Source of the DNA: Fen-1273 sp963748405
GTDB lineage: Bacteria > Bacteroidota > Ignavibacteria > UBA10030 > UBA6906
Reading direction: 5' to 3'
Assembly: GCA_963748405.1 (NCBI GenBank)
Contig: CAVVIT010000008.1
Span: 405,593-469,592, forward strand
DNA: 64,000 bases
Below the pieces are notes generated by a model. It was not told the DNA's origin. It made no database searches and saw nothing but the letters and a program-made list of their open reading frames with translations. Positions 8,378 through 17,072 of the stretch are shown one piece after another (within the stretch, counting starts at the first letter, position 1; each line of letters opens with the position of its first letter). A program made the translations under genes and the position numbers.

Positions 8378-9256
8378 CTACCCCCCGCCCGTCTTCGGCT
8401 GCGCCACGACGAGGAGCCCCAGCACGCCGAGATCGCTGAAGAGCAGGGGGGCAAACACCGGTGCGAACGCCAGTATCCGCTCCAGGCTCAGCTGGCCTGT
8501 GCCCGCGAGGTCGGCCGAGAGGTGGAACCCGAACCCCAGAATTCCCACCACGACCGCCGCGATCATCGTCCAGAAGTAGACGAGCTCATCCCCGCGCGAC
8601 CAGACCTTTGAGACGGCGATCGTGATGACGACCGCGGTCGCGAAGAGGCCGAAGACTATCGCGATGAGCTTGTACGCCGTATAGCCGTACTGCGCGTGGT
8701 CGATGAGCGATGTCATCGCGCTGCCGGCGAACCCCAGTCCGACGAACCAGATGAAATGACGTTCCCGCGAGATGGGCGCCCTGAACGTCCCGAGCCCGGG
8801 GACCTCGAGAACTCCCGGCTGGCCATCCACCTCCTGCGTTGCTGCGTACAGCCCGATGAGCGATATCCCGCAGAATGCCAGCGGCGCGAGTATCGGGGAG
8901 CCGAACACGACCCACGCCCACGTGAGGTGCCCTCCCGGGTTCAGCACGGCGTTCCCGTGGAATGCGGTGCCGAGCGCCCCCACCGCAAATCCCAGGAGCA
9001 TGAGCCCGAGATGGACGACGGCGAGCCATCCCTTCGGCTTCGACTGGAATGAGAGGAGTATGCACGAAAGCGCGCAGAAGGGGGAGATGTAGACGGGGAT
9101 CAGCTCGTAGACCGGAACGAACGCGTTGATCGAATGGGCGAGCGCCACGTCCAGCCCTGTCGAGATGAAGTTGATCCCTGCGAACATCAGCAGGAACCGG
9201 TTCTTTTCCATCGGCAGCCGGATCTGGGCGAGCCGGAACACGGAGACCTGGTCCAT
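8378..9256 (-). CDS. Polytopic membrane protein paired with the octaheme cytochrome
   Basis: A 292-residue integral membrane protein with about eight hydrophobic helices, beginning FLLMFAGINFISTGLD and ending FSDLGVLGLLVVA. I place the start at 9256, behind GGGGGAAGTG and 2 nt after the octaheme gene stop; the longer frame would run back through that gene. Histidines on or next to helices (LAHS, AFHGN, RERHF, LIDHA, GFHLS) could bind heme b or face quinone, but no recognised cytochrome b motif is visible. Its tight position downstream of the octaheme gene suggests a membrane anchor or quinone-linked partner, replacing the NrfH-type tetraheme partner seen in other bacteria. I do not recognise the family. 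Confidence 0.75.
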   Translation of the reverse strand: MDQVSVFRLAQIRLPMEKNRFLLMFAGINFISTGLDVALAHSINAFVPVYELIPVYISPFCALSCILLSFQSKPKGWLAVVHLGLMLLGFAVGALGTAFHGNAVLNPGGHLTWAWVVFGSPILAPLAFCGISLIGLYAATQEVDGQPGVLEVPGLGTFRAPISRERHFIWFVGLGFAGSAMTSLIDHAQYGYTAYKLIAIVFGLFATAVVITIAVSKVWSRGDELVYFWTMIAAVVVGILGFGFHLSADLAGTGQLSLERILAFAPVFAPLLFSDLGVLGLLVVAQPKTGGG

Positions 9257-9258
9257 GG

Positions 9259-10536
9259 TCACTTCCCCCGTGATCGTTGTGCGCGAAGCTGCTGCGCGTC
9301 TTCCTCCACGGCGTTGAGCTGTTTCAGGAGCGGGTAGATGCCGTGCCACTGGACGTAATCGGGTCCCTGCATGTAGGCGCCGAACTTTGCCGTTCGTCCG
9401 TAGTAATGCCAGAGATCGAACGCGTCGTAGCTGATCTTCGTGGAAAACGGCTTCGGCGTGATGACCCCGTCCTTGACGAGCCCCTCGATGATCAGCCTCG
9501 CCTCCTTCACTTTCGCGTTGACGAGCATGGTCACGCTGTCGGCCATCGCGTACTGATGGTCGACGAAGGGCTGCGTGTGGCAGTTCGTGCACACGGCCTT
9601 CATCGACGCCCGACCCTGCGTTGCGTTCGGCCTGTCGGTGGTCTCCGAGGCGAAGAGGAACTTCGAGAGCCGCTCACCCACGTCGTGCGTCGTTCCCTGC
9701 GTCCCGAACCCGCTGAAGTGGCACGTCGCGCACGTCGGCGCCGGCATGTCGGTCACCGAAAGCCTTCCCGGCTTCTGGTCCCAGTTCCATTTCTCTCCCT
9801 GCGTGTGATACATGACCCCGTGCGCGGATTCCCTGTAGATCTCGTCCTGCGGGTGGTCCGGTCCGAGGTGGCACTGTCCGCAGATCTCGGGTTTGCGCGC
9901 CTGCGCAAGCGAGAACTCGTGCCGGAGATGGCATTTGCTGCAGTTCCCGATGCTCCCGTCCCTGTTCGGTTTCCCTATCGAATGGCAGCTCTGGCAGGCG
10001 AGCGGCGTCACCATCGGCCCTTCGATGTCGAAGAGCGAGTTCCGGGTGGCCGTCACCATCCCGCCCGAGCCCCGGTTCGCTTCCGGGATGGCCTCCACCT
10101 GTTTTTTCTGCTCCGGCGTGAAATCGTCCAGCCCGGATAGCGCGGCCCAGGCGGGGCCCGCGTGACGGCTCAGGTTGAACTGGTTCGTCTCCGTCGGATG
10201 GCATTTGGCGCACTGTGCGGGGGTGGGACTGGAGGTGATGTAGAATCCTTCGTGGTCCTTTCCCGAAGGGTTGGTTTTGTCGACTCCGTGACAGTCGAGG
10301 CAGGAGACTCCCGCTTTTGCCATCGTGCTGTGCGCATACTGGAGGACGATGTCCGGGGAGACCCGTTTGTGGCATGCGGCGCATTTGTCCGCGCCGCCGT
10401 AAGCCGCCGGTTCGGCGTCCGCGGCGGATGTTGCCTGTCCTCCCGACGGGAGACGGGTGAATGCGTACACGAATGCAACAATGACGATCACCGCGATTGC
10501 GCCGTTGCGCAGCGTCCTGGGGATTTCTTTCGGCAT
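9259..10536 (-). CDS. Octaheme c-type cytochrome, hydroxylamine oxidoreductase (HAO) family
   Basis: A 425-residue multiheme cytochrome. One N-terminal membrane helix (residues 11-29) is followed by exactly eight CxxCH motifs: residues 52-56, 79-83, 109-113, 181-185, 199-203, 219-223, 269-273 and 316-320. After the last heme comes the HAO-type helical tail with DLWHYYGRTAKF and DYVQWHGIYPLL. No CxxCK is present, which excludes NrfA or the octaheme nitrite reductase. Family members oxidise hydroxylamine or hydrazine, or reduce nitrite or hydroxylamine; the direction depends on a Tyr that crosslinks the P460 heme, which I cannot place without alignment. It is translated just ahead of a polytopic membrane protein and anchored outside the cytoplasm. 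Confidence 0.85.
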   Translation of the reverse strand: MPKEIPRTLRNGAIAVIVIVAFVYAFTRLPSGGQATSAADAEPAAYGGADKCAACHKRVSPDIVLQYAHSTMAKAGVSCLDCHGVDKTNPSGKDHEGFYITSSPTPAQCAKCHPTETNQFNLSRHAGPAWAALSGLDDFTPEQKKQVEAIPEANRGSGGMVTATRNSLFDIEGPMVTPLACQSCHSIGKPNRDGSIGNCSKCHLRHEFSLAQARKPEICGQCHLGPDHPQDEIYRESAHGVMYHTQGEKWNWDQKPGRLSVTDMPAPTCATCHFSGFGTQGTTHDVGERLSKFLFASETTDRPNATQGRASMKAVCTNCHTQPFVDHQYAMADSVTMLVNAKVKEARLIIEGLVKDGVITPKPFSTKISYDAFDLWHYYGRTAKFGAYMQGPDYVQWHGIYPLLKQLNAVEEDAQQLRAQRSRGK

Positions 10537-10612
10537 GGGAAGGCCTCGTCTTCGTGAAAGGAAGGTGTATTATCTTAAGGAATTCGCCCCTTTCTGTCAA
10601 CTGCATTGCTGG

Positions 10613-10641
10613 TTGCTTCCCCGTGCCAAATTCGATACACT
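10613..10641 (+). promoter_or_regulatory. Possible promoter for the sigma-like gene
   Basis: TTGCTT (10613-10618), a 17-nt spacer and TACACT (10636-10641) form a moderate sigma70-like promoter 36 nt before the start codon at 10678. The region also separates the divergent octaheme gene. Confidence 0.3.
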
Positions 10642-10677
10642 GCCGTGTAATACTGGGAGAAGCAAAAGGGCCCGATT

Positions 10678-11469
10678 ATGCCGTCTTCAGCCGACCGGAA
10701 TTTCCGCAGGTCATTCGATGTCCTCCTCTCGTTTGCGCTCCGCAAAGGGGTGCCGTTCGAGGATGCGCAGGAACTTGTCCAGGCCTCGATTGTAGCCGCG
10801 CTTGACCGGTTCGATGAGGGGAAGGGGGCGTACCTCGGATACTGCACGACGATACTCGGCAACAGGATAAAGAACTACTGGCGCGACCGGAAGCCGACCG
10901 AATCCATCGACGACGTCGACATCCCTGACCCCGGTTTTCAAGACGATCTGGAAAGGGAGGAGGAGAGAGCGAGGATGACAAAGATGATCCGGCGCATCTC
11001 CCGCGAGCTTACCCCGGAAGAGGCCGCCTTTCTGAAGGCGCTCGGCGTTGCCACGGAAGAACTCGAATCCCGGGCCGTGTCGCACGCGGCACGGCTGCTC
11101 GGCCTCGAACCGGAGAAGGGGTGGGACATATTCAGGAGAATACAACGGAAGGCAAAAACTCTCTTCCCGGATATGATACTCGAGGAGGTTCTCCAGGATA
11201 GGTATTCCAGGATCGCTGAGGCGCCCGCCCCGATGTCAGAGGCGCGCTCGGTTGCAGGCGATGCCGGCGAAACCCCTTTGTTTTCCCTCTCCAGCGAACC
11301 GGCCGCACCCGGCAGAATCAAGGCGATGTTCATCCGCCGGGCGCGCCTGCAGTCCAGGGCAACCATGCTTGACCTTGCCCGCTGGGCCGCGGGCGAGGAG
11401 AGCTTCCGTCACGTTATGGGCTCCCTCACCGGTGAACAAATGAAGAAGCTCCGGGCCCTGTTTACCTGA
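10678..11469 (+). CDS. RNA polymerase sigma-70-like (ECF-type) factor
   Basis: A 263-residue protein whose first 80 residues match sigma region 2: FEDAQELVQASIVAALDRF, followed by YLGYCTTILGNRIKNYWRDRK, the part that binds core polymerase and the -10 element. The second half is helical (LTPEEAAFLKALG, FRHVMGSLTGEQMKKL) but I do not see a clear region 4 helix-turn-helix, so it may be an atypical sigma factor or an accessory protein. No anti-sigma gene adjoins it. The next gene on the strand, 98 nt on, encodes an ARPP-1 protein. Confidence 0.65.
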   Translation: MPSSADRNFRRSFDVLLSFALRKGVPFEDAQELVQASIVAALDRFDEGKGAYLGYCTTILGNRIKNYWRDRKPTESIDDVDIPDPGFQDDLEREEERARMTKMIRRISRELTPEEAAFLKALGVATEELESRAVSHAARLLGLEPEKGWDIFRRIQRKAKTLFPDMILEEVLQDRYSRIAEAPAPMSEARSVAGDAGETPLFSLSSEPAAPGRIKAMFIRRARLQSRATMLDLARWAAGEESFRHVMGSLTGEQMKKLRALFT

Positions 11470-11567
11470 CCCCCACCCGGCACCCTGCGGCCGGTTCCTC
11501 CGCCGCGCCAAATCACGCCTCCTTGCGTGTAGTACCTGTGCACAGGGAAACAACAAGGAGGCCTCAC

Positions 11568-12476
11568 ATGGAATCAAGAATCACGGGTTTTCAGTCGGGA
11601 GACGGGGTATCCATCGTCCAGTTGGCGACGTCGGATCAGGACTCATTTGACTACGAACCGTGCGGCAAAGCGCTTGCAGAAAAGAAACTGCATGTGAATG
11701 AAGTCAGCGCGGCGGGGAGCGTCAACACGGTGCTTGTGCTGAACGAATCCGATGCGTTCGTTTTCATGATGGACGGCGACATACTTGCCGGTGCAAAGCA
11801 AAACAGGGTCGTCAACACGTCCATATTACTCGCTCCCCGCTCCAGGACAGAAGTCCCCGTCAGCTGCGTCGAACGAGGCCGGTGGCGAAATACGTCTCCC
11901 TCGTTCAAAGGAACGGATTACACCGCGCCCTCGTACCTGAGAGCTTCCAAAGCGTCTCAGGTGAGCCGGAACCTGAAAAGCCGGAACGAATTCGCGTCCG
12001 ACCAGGGAACGATCTGGTCAGGTGTCGCTTCCTACCAGGCGTCATTCCGCGTCGCGTCCCCGACGTCGAACCTCTCTGACATATTTGACGGAAAATCAGT
12101 TGACTTCGACCGGCTCGTCGACCGCTTCTCCCCCGACGGAGGGGCAAACGGTCTTGCCGTGTTTCTGGGAAAGCGGCTGGCGGGAATCGACATGTTCAAC
12201 CGGAAGGACGTGTATGCGGCGTACTTCCCGAAACTCCTCCGGGCCGCGGCGTTCGAGGCGTCTGCATCGGCGAAGACGTTGACGGTCCCCGCAGAGCCGG
12301 AGGCGCGTTACCGCACGCTCGATCTTCTGGACCAGTTCGGGGCCGCGCAGTTCACGGAAAAGCCGGGAGTGGGCATCGGAATCGATCGGCGCGCGGAAGC
12401 GGCGAAAGTCGCCGGGTTCGAGCTTACGTACGAGGGGCACACGATCCACCTCGCGGCGTTCGCGAACCCCGATTGA
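11568..12476 (+). CDS. ARPP-1 (DUF6569) domain protein
   Basis: A 302-residue single-domain protein of the ARPP-1 family. Diagnostic are GSVNTVLVLNESDAFVFMM, DGDILAGAKQNRVVNTSILL and EVPVSCVERGRWR in the first 110 residues, followed by a helical region and a C-terminal strand pair (GFELTYEGHTIHLAAF). The ATG at 11568 is chosen over an in-frame GTG at 11523 because a perfect AAGGAGG lies at 11555-11561. Biochemical function of the family is not known to me; its name comes from association with ADP-ribosylglycohydrolase, rhodanese and phosphatase genes, none of which is adjacent here. Cytoplasmic by appearance. Confidence 0.75.
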   Translation: MESRITGFQSGDGVSIVQLATSDQDSFDYEPCGKALAEKKLHVNEVSAAGSVNTVLVLNESDAFVFMMDGDILAGAKQNRVVNTSILLAPRSRTEVPVSCVERGRWRNTSPSFKGTDYTAPSYLRASKASQVSRNLKSRNEFASDQGTIWSGVASYQASFRVASPTSNLSDIFDGKSVDFDRLVDRFSPDGGANGLAVFLGKRLAGIDMFNRKDVYAAYFPKLLRAAAFEASASAKTLTVPAEPEARYRTLDLLDQFGAAQFTEKPGVGIGIDRRAEAAKVAGFELTYEGHTIHLAAFANPD

Positions 12477-12810
12477 AATACTGTCTTTGCGAAGCGCGCC
12501 CTTTATACCGCATTTCCGGAAGCGAATCGGGAACACTTGACTTTTGTCCGGCATTCTTGTAGAATGGCAGCAACTTCATCACCCTCTCACAGTTCCGGAG
12601 ACACTGAGTCCCAACGGTTGATACCAGACTTCAGATAAGTCGACTATCGCCCGGAGGATTCCGTGCAGCCTTCTCCCCGTCCCCGCTCCTCGATCTCGAT
12701 CCGCCTCGCAGACGGATTTGAACGTCCCTTGATGGGGGGGCCTTTCGTGTTCTGAACTGCTATCGTCTCCATTCAGTCCACGACCCCACCACACAACGAA
12801 GGAAAACGCC
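12477..12810. other. 334-nt intergenic region before the lipoprotein gene
   Basis: No coding frame is supported here. A promoter-like pair lies at 12537-12565, about 245 nt before the lipoprotein start, leaving a long untranslated leader. The leader contains a small hairpin (ATCCG...CGGAT near 12695-12715) and a G7 run near 12735. I do not recognise a known riboswitch or RNA family. Confidence 0.35.
12537..12565 (+). promoter_or_regulatory. Predicted sigma70-type promoter
   Basis: TTGACT (12537-12542), a 17-nt spacer and TAGAAT (12560-12565): five of six consensus bases in each hexamer. It faces the beta-propeller lipoprotein gene and the WYxx-repeat protein gene that follows it. Confidence 0.45.
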
Positions 12811-13869
12811 ATGTCGATCGAGCGTTTGCATCCCGCGTCCCTCGCGAAGGGAACCATCTGTGCCCTGCTCATCGCATTTGCCATTCCGGGGATATCCTGC
12901 AAGAGCCCGGTGAGCGAACCTGACAATTCATCCCCCTTCCTGAGCGGCCCCGGCGCGCAGGTGACTCAGACAGCCAGTGCGTTTACGATTTCCTGGTGTA
13001 CCGGCGGCGCCGAAATCGCGTTTACGTCTCTGAACCCCGCTGCGCAGGTGCTGCAGGGGGGAGTCAGTTCGGTAAATGTCGCCACGGGGTCGGTCCGTAC
13101 GCTGGACGGGTCCACCCGCATGTTCAATGCGTTTGTCTCTGCCGGGGACTCCGTCTTCTACGCTTCCCTGGATCCCGACAATTATCAGCGCGTCTACGTC
13201 GTGCCGGATAACGGCACGAGCACGCCCCCCAGGCAGATTTCGCGGGGATATTTGATCGTGGTATCTCCCGACAGGCAGCTGTTGGCTTCGCAGCCATCCT
13301 ACGACACGCTTGAAATCGTGCGCTTAATAACCACCGTGCCGGCCGATTTCGTCGTTCAGTCCGGGGAGTACGCGCTCGCGTTTTCCCCCGACTCCCGGCA
13401 GGTCCTCCTTAGCTCAGGACGTCTCTTGAATATCTCCGACGGGTCATTCTCCGCGTTGCCTTACCCGATCCCCCCGCTCCCGTATTCCATTTCCTGGACG
13501 ACGAACGGGCTTTTTGCCGTTCTTCCCTCCTCATCAGGGCAGGACACATACAGGCTCGACAACCTCCTCACCGGGAGTATGACGGTGTTCTGGGAGTCGA
13601 CGACGAGGGACATGTTCGGCTCTGGCTGGACCTGGTCGCAGGACGGCCGGAAGTTCGCATTCATCCGGACGTCGCGTATGGATGTGTCGCCGGCGATTCA
13701 CTATCTTTACGTGTGCGATCTTCAGACGGGATCCTCCACGCTCGTCATGTCCGCGAAGGTCCGGTTCGGACGGGGGACGTTTGCCGGACTCACGTCGTTC
13801 GCCTTCTCCCCCGACGGGAAGCGGATCGCGTATGCGGTGGAGGGGAACATTTACGTCAGCGACATTTAG
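12811..13869 (+). CDS. TolB/WD40-like beta-propeller lipoprotein
   Basis: A 352-residue lipoprotein. The signal ends in the lipobox GISC (Cys at residue 30). The mature part has repeats of the TolB/PD40 type, recognisable from AFSPDSRQVLLSS, WSQDGRKFAFIRTS and AFSPDGKRIAYAVEG, ending in a strand NIYVSDI. The propeller fills most of the protein, with no enzyme domain visible. Such proteins are usually surface or periplasmic scaffolds. The next gene starts 6 nt after the stop, so the two propeller proteins are probably cotranscribed. Confidence 0.75.
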   Translation: MSIERLHPASLAKGTICALLIAFAIPGISCKSPVSEPDNSSPFLSGPGAQVTQTASAFTISWCTGGAEIAFTSLNPAAQVLQGGVSSVNVATGSVRTLDGSTRMFNAFVSAGDSVFYASLDPDNYQRVYVVPDNGTSTPPRQISRGYLIVVSPDRQLLASQPSYDTLEIVRLITTVPADFVVQSGEYALAFSPDSRQVLLSSGRLLNISDGSFSALPYPIPPLPYSISWTTNGLFAVLPSSSGQDTYRLDNLLTGSMTVFWESTTRDMFGSGWTWSQDGRKFAFIRTSRMDVSPAIHYLYVCDLQTGSSTLVMSAKVRFGRGTFAGLTSFAFSPDGKRIAYAVEGNIYVSDI

Positions 13870-13875
13870 CCCGGG

Positions 13876-15546
13876 ATGAGCATCCGAAGAATCCAGAGCG
13901 CGTGTGTACCCGTGGTCGTAAGCCTCATTGCTGTCTTGACGTCTCAGGCACAATGGGTGCCTTTGATGGGCCCCGGCGGAGGCGCGGTTCACACCATCTC
14001 TGCGATCGGGAATCACCTTTTTGCGTCGACATCCGGCGGCGTCTGCCGCTCGGTTGACACCGGATCGTCCTGGACCAGGGCCGGAGTCGGCTTACCGGGC
14101 TCCCGTGTCAATTGCTTCGTCTCGCTCGGGGCAAACGTCTTTGCAGGTACCGATGAGGGAGTGTATGTCTCGACGAACGATGGGGGGTCCTGGGCGGCAA
14201 TTACTCCGGGCGTAACGAGAGATCACGTGAACGGGTTTGCTCCTTCCGGAGCGGACATCATCGTCGGCACCGGGAGCGGCGTCGTGTTCCGTATAACGGC
14301 CAGAGGAACGGAGTGGAAGGAGGAACGAATCGGTGCCCTGGACGCGTCCGTTCGATGCATGGTCAGGAAAGGAGCGGACCTCTTCGCGGGTACGAGCAGA
14401 GGGGTGTTCCTCTCGACAGACGGCGGCTCGCATTGGAAGGCGGTCAATTCCGGCTTGATGACTCACCCGATCGTGGCGATGGCGGCCCGGGGGAACGTCC
14501 TCTTTGCGGTTTCGGATGAATGTGGCGTGTTTCGTTCAACGGACGACGGGGACTCCTGGTTCGCCGTGAACGCCGGGTGCACGGGACCGAATATTCGTTG
14601 CCTCGCTTCAAATGGAAATGATCTTTTCGCGGGAACGAACGGCCACGGTGTTTTCCGTTCCCGAAATAGCGGAACAACGTGGGAAGCGGTGAATACGGGA
14701 CTGACAAATACCGCCGTCGTTTCCCTTTGTGAAATCGGATCTGCCCTCTTTGCCGCAACCAACTCCTCGGGTTCCTTTGTTTCCACCGACAGGGGGTCAA
14801 CCTGGAGAGAGGCGAATCTCGGTCTCATCGGGGGCGTGAATGCTTTCAAAAAGATCGGTGGAAACGTGTTCGCGGGATCGTATTGCGGAATTTTCCAGTC
14901 CACAAATATCGGCACGTCGTGGAAAGCGGTAAGGCCCGGCTTGCCGGACAGATGGGTGATGTGCCTGGCGGTGAGCGGGCCGCATTTGTTCGCTGGTACG
15001 CTCGGCAGCGGTGTCTTCCGTTCCGACGACACGGGAAGGACCTGGAGAGGGATGAATGCGGGATTGACGAAATCCTTTCCGATCGCGAGTTCCTGGGTCA
15101 AGGGGCTTGCGGTGGTCGATACGTGCGTCTTTGCCGGCACGTGGGGGAGCGGCGTGTTTCGGTCTGTCGACAACGGGTCGACGTGGGTTTCCGTCGATTC
15201 GGGCCTCACGGTTCCTTATGTGGCCTGTCTTGCTGCGTCGGGACCTGATATTCTTGCGGGGACACACGACGGTGTTTTTCTTTCAAGAAATCTCGGCGCT
15301 ACGTGGACCAGGGTCAGTTCCGGCCCGGTGAGCCGGAGCATCCTCTCCGTTGCGGCCAGGGGGTCGACGCTCATGGCAGGAACCGCGCGTGACGGAGCCT
15401 TTCTCTCGACGGATGCGGGTGCAACCTGGTCAGCCGTGAATGCCGGGTTGACGGACTCTTCGGTGATTTCAATTTCGATGGGCGCGGAGGAAGTCTACGC
15501 CGGAACGGCGTGGGGGGGTGTCTTCAGGATGCCCCTTCCGCATTGA
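13876..15546 (+). CDS. Secreted BNR/Ycf48-like multi-repeat beta-propeller protein
   Basis: A 556-residue exported protein; the signal peptide ends SQA|Q. The whole mature chain is built from about twelve and a half repeats of roughly 42 residues following the pattern (L/V)FAGT-x-x-GV-x-x-STD-x-G-x-x-W. This sialidase/BNR or Ycf48-like pattern folds as a beta-propeller. Thirteen units exceed a normal 6-8-bladed propeller, so two propellers in tandem are likely. There is no catalytic Asp-box enzyme context and I see no C-terminal type IX sorting domain. The 3' end overlaps the converging acr3 gene by 23 nt. Confidence 0.75.
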   Translation: MSIRRIQSACVPVVVSLIAVLTSQAQWVPLMGPGGGAVHTISAIGNHLFASTSGGVCRSVDTGSSWTRAGVGLPGSRVNCFVSLGANVFAGTDEGVYVSTNDGGSWAAITPGVTRDHVNGFAPSGADIIVGTGSGVVFRITARGTEWKEERIGALDASVRCMVRKGADLFAGTSRGVFLSTDGGSHWKAVNSGLMTHPIVAMAARGNVLFAVSDECGVFRSTDDGDSWFAVNAGCTGPNIRCLASNGNDLFAGTNGHGVFRSRNSGTTWEAVNTGLTNTAVVSLCEIGSALFAATNSSGSFVSTDRGSTWREANLGLIGGVNAFKKIGGNVFAGSYCGIFQSTNIGTSWKAVRPGLPDRWVMCLAVSGPHLFAGTLGSGVFRSDDTGRTWRGMNAGLTKSFPIASSWVKGLAVVDTCVFAGTWGSGVFRSVDNGSTWVSVDSGLTVPYVACLAASGPDILAGTHDGVFLSRNLGATWTRVSSGPVSRSILSVAARGSTLMAGTARDGAFLSTDAGATWSAVNAGLTDSSVISISMGAEEVYAGTAWGGVFRMPLPH

Positions 15547-16618
15547 CCGCAGGGCCGGACCGCTCGTTCCCGCCCTTCCCGGAGTAGTACTTTTTCTGAA
15601 ACCTGAGCGCAACGTTGACGAGGCCGATGAGCACCGGGACCTCCACGAGCGGCCCGATCACCGTGGCGAACGCCTCCCCCGAGTTGATCCCGAACACCGC
15701 CACAGCGACCGCGATCGCGAGCTCGAAATTGTTGCTTGCGGCCGTGAATGAGAGGGTCGCGGTTTTCGAGTAGTCCGCCCCGAGTTTCCTGCCGAGGTAG
15801 AACGAAACGAAGAACATGATGACGAAGTAAAGCGTCAGGGGGATCGCGATCCGCACGACGTCGAGGGGGATCCGGACGATGTAGTCCCCCTTGAGCGAGA
15901 ACATGACCAGTATCGTGAAGAGGAGCGCGATGAGCGTCAGCGGGCTGATCCGGGGGATGAATTCGTGCTGGTACCACTCCTTCCCCTTCAGCCGGATGAG
16001 CGTGAACCGCGTGATGATGCCTGCAACGAACGGAACGCCGAGGTACACGAACACGCTCTGCGCAATCTGCCCGATCGTGATGTCCACCCTGAAGGACCGG
16101 AGGCCGAGCCACCCCGGAATGACGGTCAGAAACACGTACGCATAGACCGAGAAGAAGAGAACCTGGAACACCGAGTTGAACGCCACGAGCCCCGCCGCGT
16201 ACTCCGTATCCCCCTTTGCCAGCTCGTTCCAGACGATGACCATCGCGATGCACCGCGCAAGTCCCATGATGATGAGCCCTGCCATGTACGCCGGCTGGTC
16301 GGGGAGCAGGAGTACCGCCAGGGCGAACATCAGGATCGGCCCGACGATCCAGTTCTGCACGAGTGAGAGGGCGAGCACTTTGGTGTTCCTGAAGACGTCC
16401 CCCAGCTCTTCGTATTTCACCTTCGCGAGGGGAGGATACATCATGAGTATGAGCCCGATCGCGATCGGTATGTTCGTCGTGCCGGACTGGAACTGCCCCC
16501 AGAACCCGACGATTCCCGGCGACAGGTAGCCCCAGAGCACCCCCACAGCCATCGCGGTGAATATCCAGAGCGTCAGGTACCGGTCGAGAAACGAGAGTCT
16601 TTTGCTTGTCGATGTCAT
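15524..16618 (-). CDS. acr3: ACR3-type arsenite efflux permease
   Basis: A 364-residue membrane permease of the bile/arsenite/riboflavin transporter superfamily that exports As(III), completing the pathway begun by the reductase. About ten hydrophobic segments are visible, including IPIAIGLILMMYPPLAKVKY and the conserved MGLARCIAMVIVWNELA with the functional Cys of ACR3. It also has the C-terminal hallmark SFTAASNNFELAIAVAVAVFG. Length fits ACR3. It is the last gene of the operon, 13 nt after arsC. Its 3' end overlaps the converging propeller gene by 23 nt, so antisense interference at the end of both transcripts is possible. Confidence 0.95.
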   Translation of the reverse strand: MTSTSKRLSFLDRYLTLWIFTAMAVGVLWGYLSPGIVGFWGQFQSGTTNIPIAIGLILMMYPPLAKVKYEELGDVFRNTKVLALSLVQNWIVGPILMFALAVLLLPDQPAYMAGLIIMGLARCIAMVIVWNELAKGDTEYAAGLVAFNSVFQVLFFSVYAYVFLTVIPGWLGLRSFRVDITIGQIAQSVFVYLGVPFVAGIITRFTLIRLKGKEWYQHEFIPRISPLTLIALLFTILVMFSLKGDYIVRIPLDVVRIAIPLTLYFVIMFFVSFYLGRKLGADYSKTATLSFTAASNNFELAIAVAVAVFGINSGEAFATVIGPLVEVPVLIGLVNVALRFQKKYYSGKGGNERSGPAVNAEGAS

Positions 16619-16631
16619 ATCCTGGAACCTG

Positions 16632-17072
16632 TCATTTCGTTTTCCCCTTCATCTTCGGCAGCATCTTCTTCCGGTACAAAGATTCAAAGTCCGATTGTAT
16701 CAGATCGCGGACCCTTCTGAACTCGGCCAGCTTCTGGTCTTCCGTTCCCGTGAAGAACGTCGGATCCTCGAACCCCATGTGGAGCCTCCGGCTTACTTTT
16801 CCGGAGAACACGGGGCAGGATTCTTTTGCGTTGTCGCAGACGGTGATCACGTAGTCGAACGGCTGGTCCAGGTAGACGTCGACGTTCTTCGGCGTCGCCT
16901 GGCTGATGTCGACGCCGGCTTCGTTCATCACCTGTATTGCTTTCGGCTGGACCCGTGCCGCGGGGAAGGTGCCGGCGGAATGCACGTCGAGTCGTTTGTC
17001 AAACGAGGCGAGGAATCCGGCCGCCATCTGGCTCCTGCATGAGTTGCCGGTGCAGAGAATGAGGATGCGCAT
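16632..17072 (-). CDS. arsC: Thioredoxin-coupled arsenate reductase
   Basis: A 146-residue arsenate reductase with low-molecular-weight phosphatase fold. Counting from the chosen start, the P-loop CTGNSCR holds the nucleophile Cys7, and the redox pair Cys79 and Cys86 lies in CDNAKESCP, matching the thioredoxin-dependent type from Gram-positive bacteria rather than the glutaredoxin type. It reduces As(V) to As(III) for export by ACR3 or methylation by ArsM. The start at 17072 is preferred over 17093 because its ATG overlaps the arsN2 stop (TGATG), implying translational coupling. Confidence 0.95.
   Translation of the reverse strand: MRILILCTGNSCRSQMAAGFLASFDKRLDVHSAGTFPAARVQPKAIQVMNEAGVDISQATPKNVDVYLDQPFDYVITVCDNAKESCPVFSGKVSRRLHMGFEDPTFFTGTEDQKLAEFRRVRDLIQSDFESLYRKKMLPKMKGKTK

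Noticed and set aside
8378..9592. Extended 404-aa version of the membrane protein
   Set aside because: The first 112 codons lie inside the octaheme gene; the internal ATG at 9256 has a ribosome site.
9259..10536. Nitrite reductase NrfA or octaheme nitrite reductase
   Set aside because: No CxxCK heme site; eight CxxCH motifs fit the HAO family instead.
13876..15546. Type IX secretion C-terminal sorting domain
   Set aside because: The C-terminus ends in a blade strand (GVFRMPLPH) with no CTD pattern.
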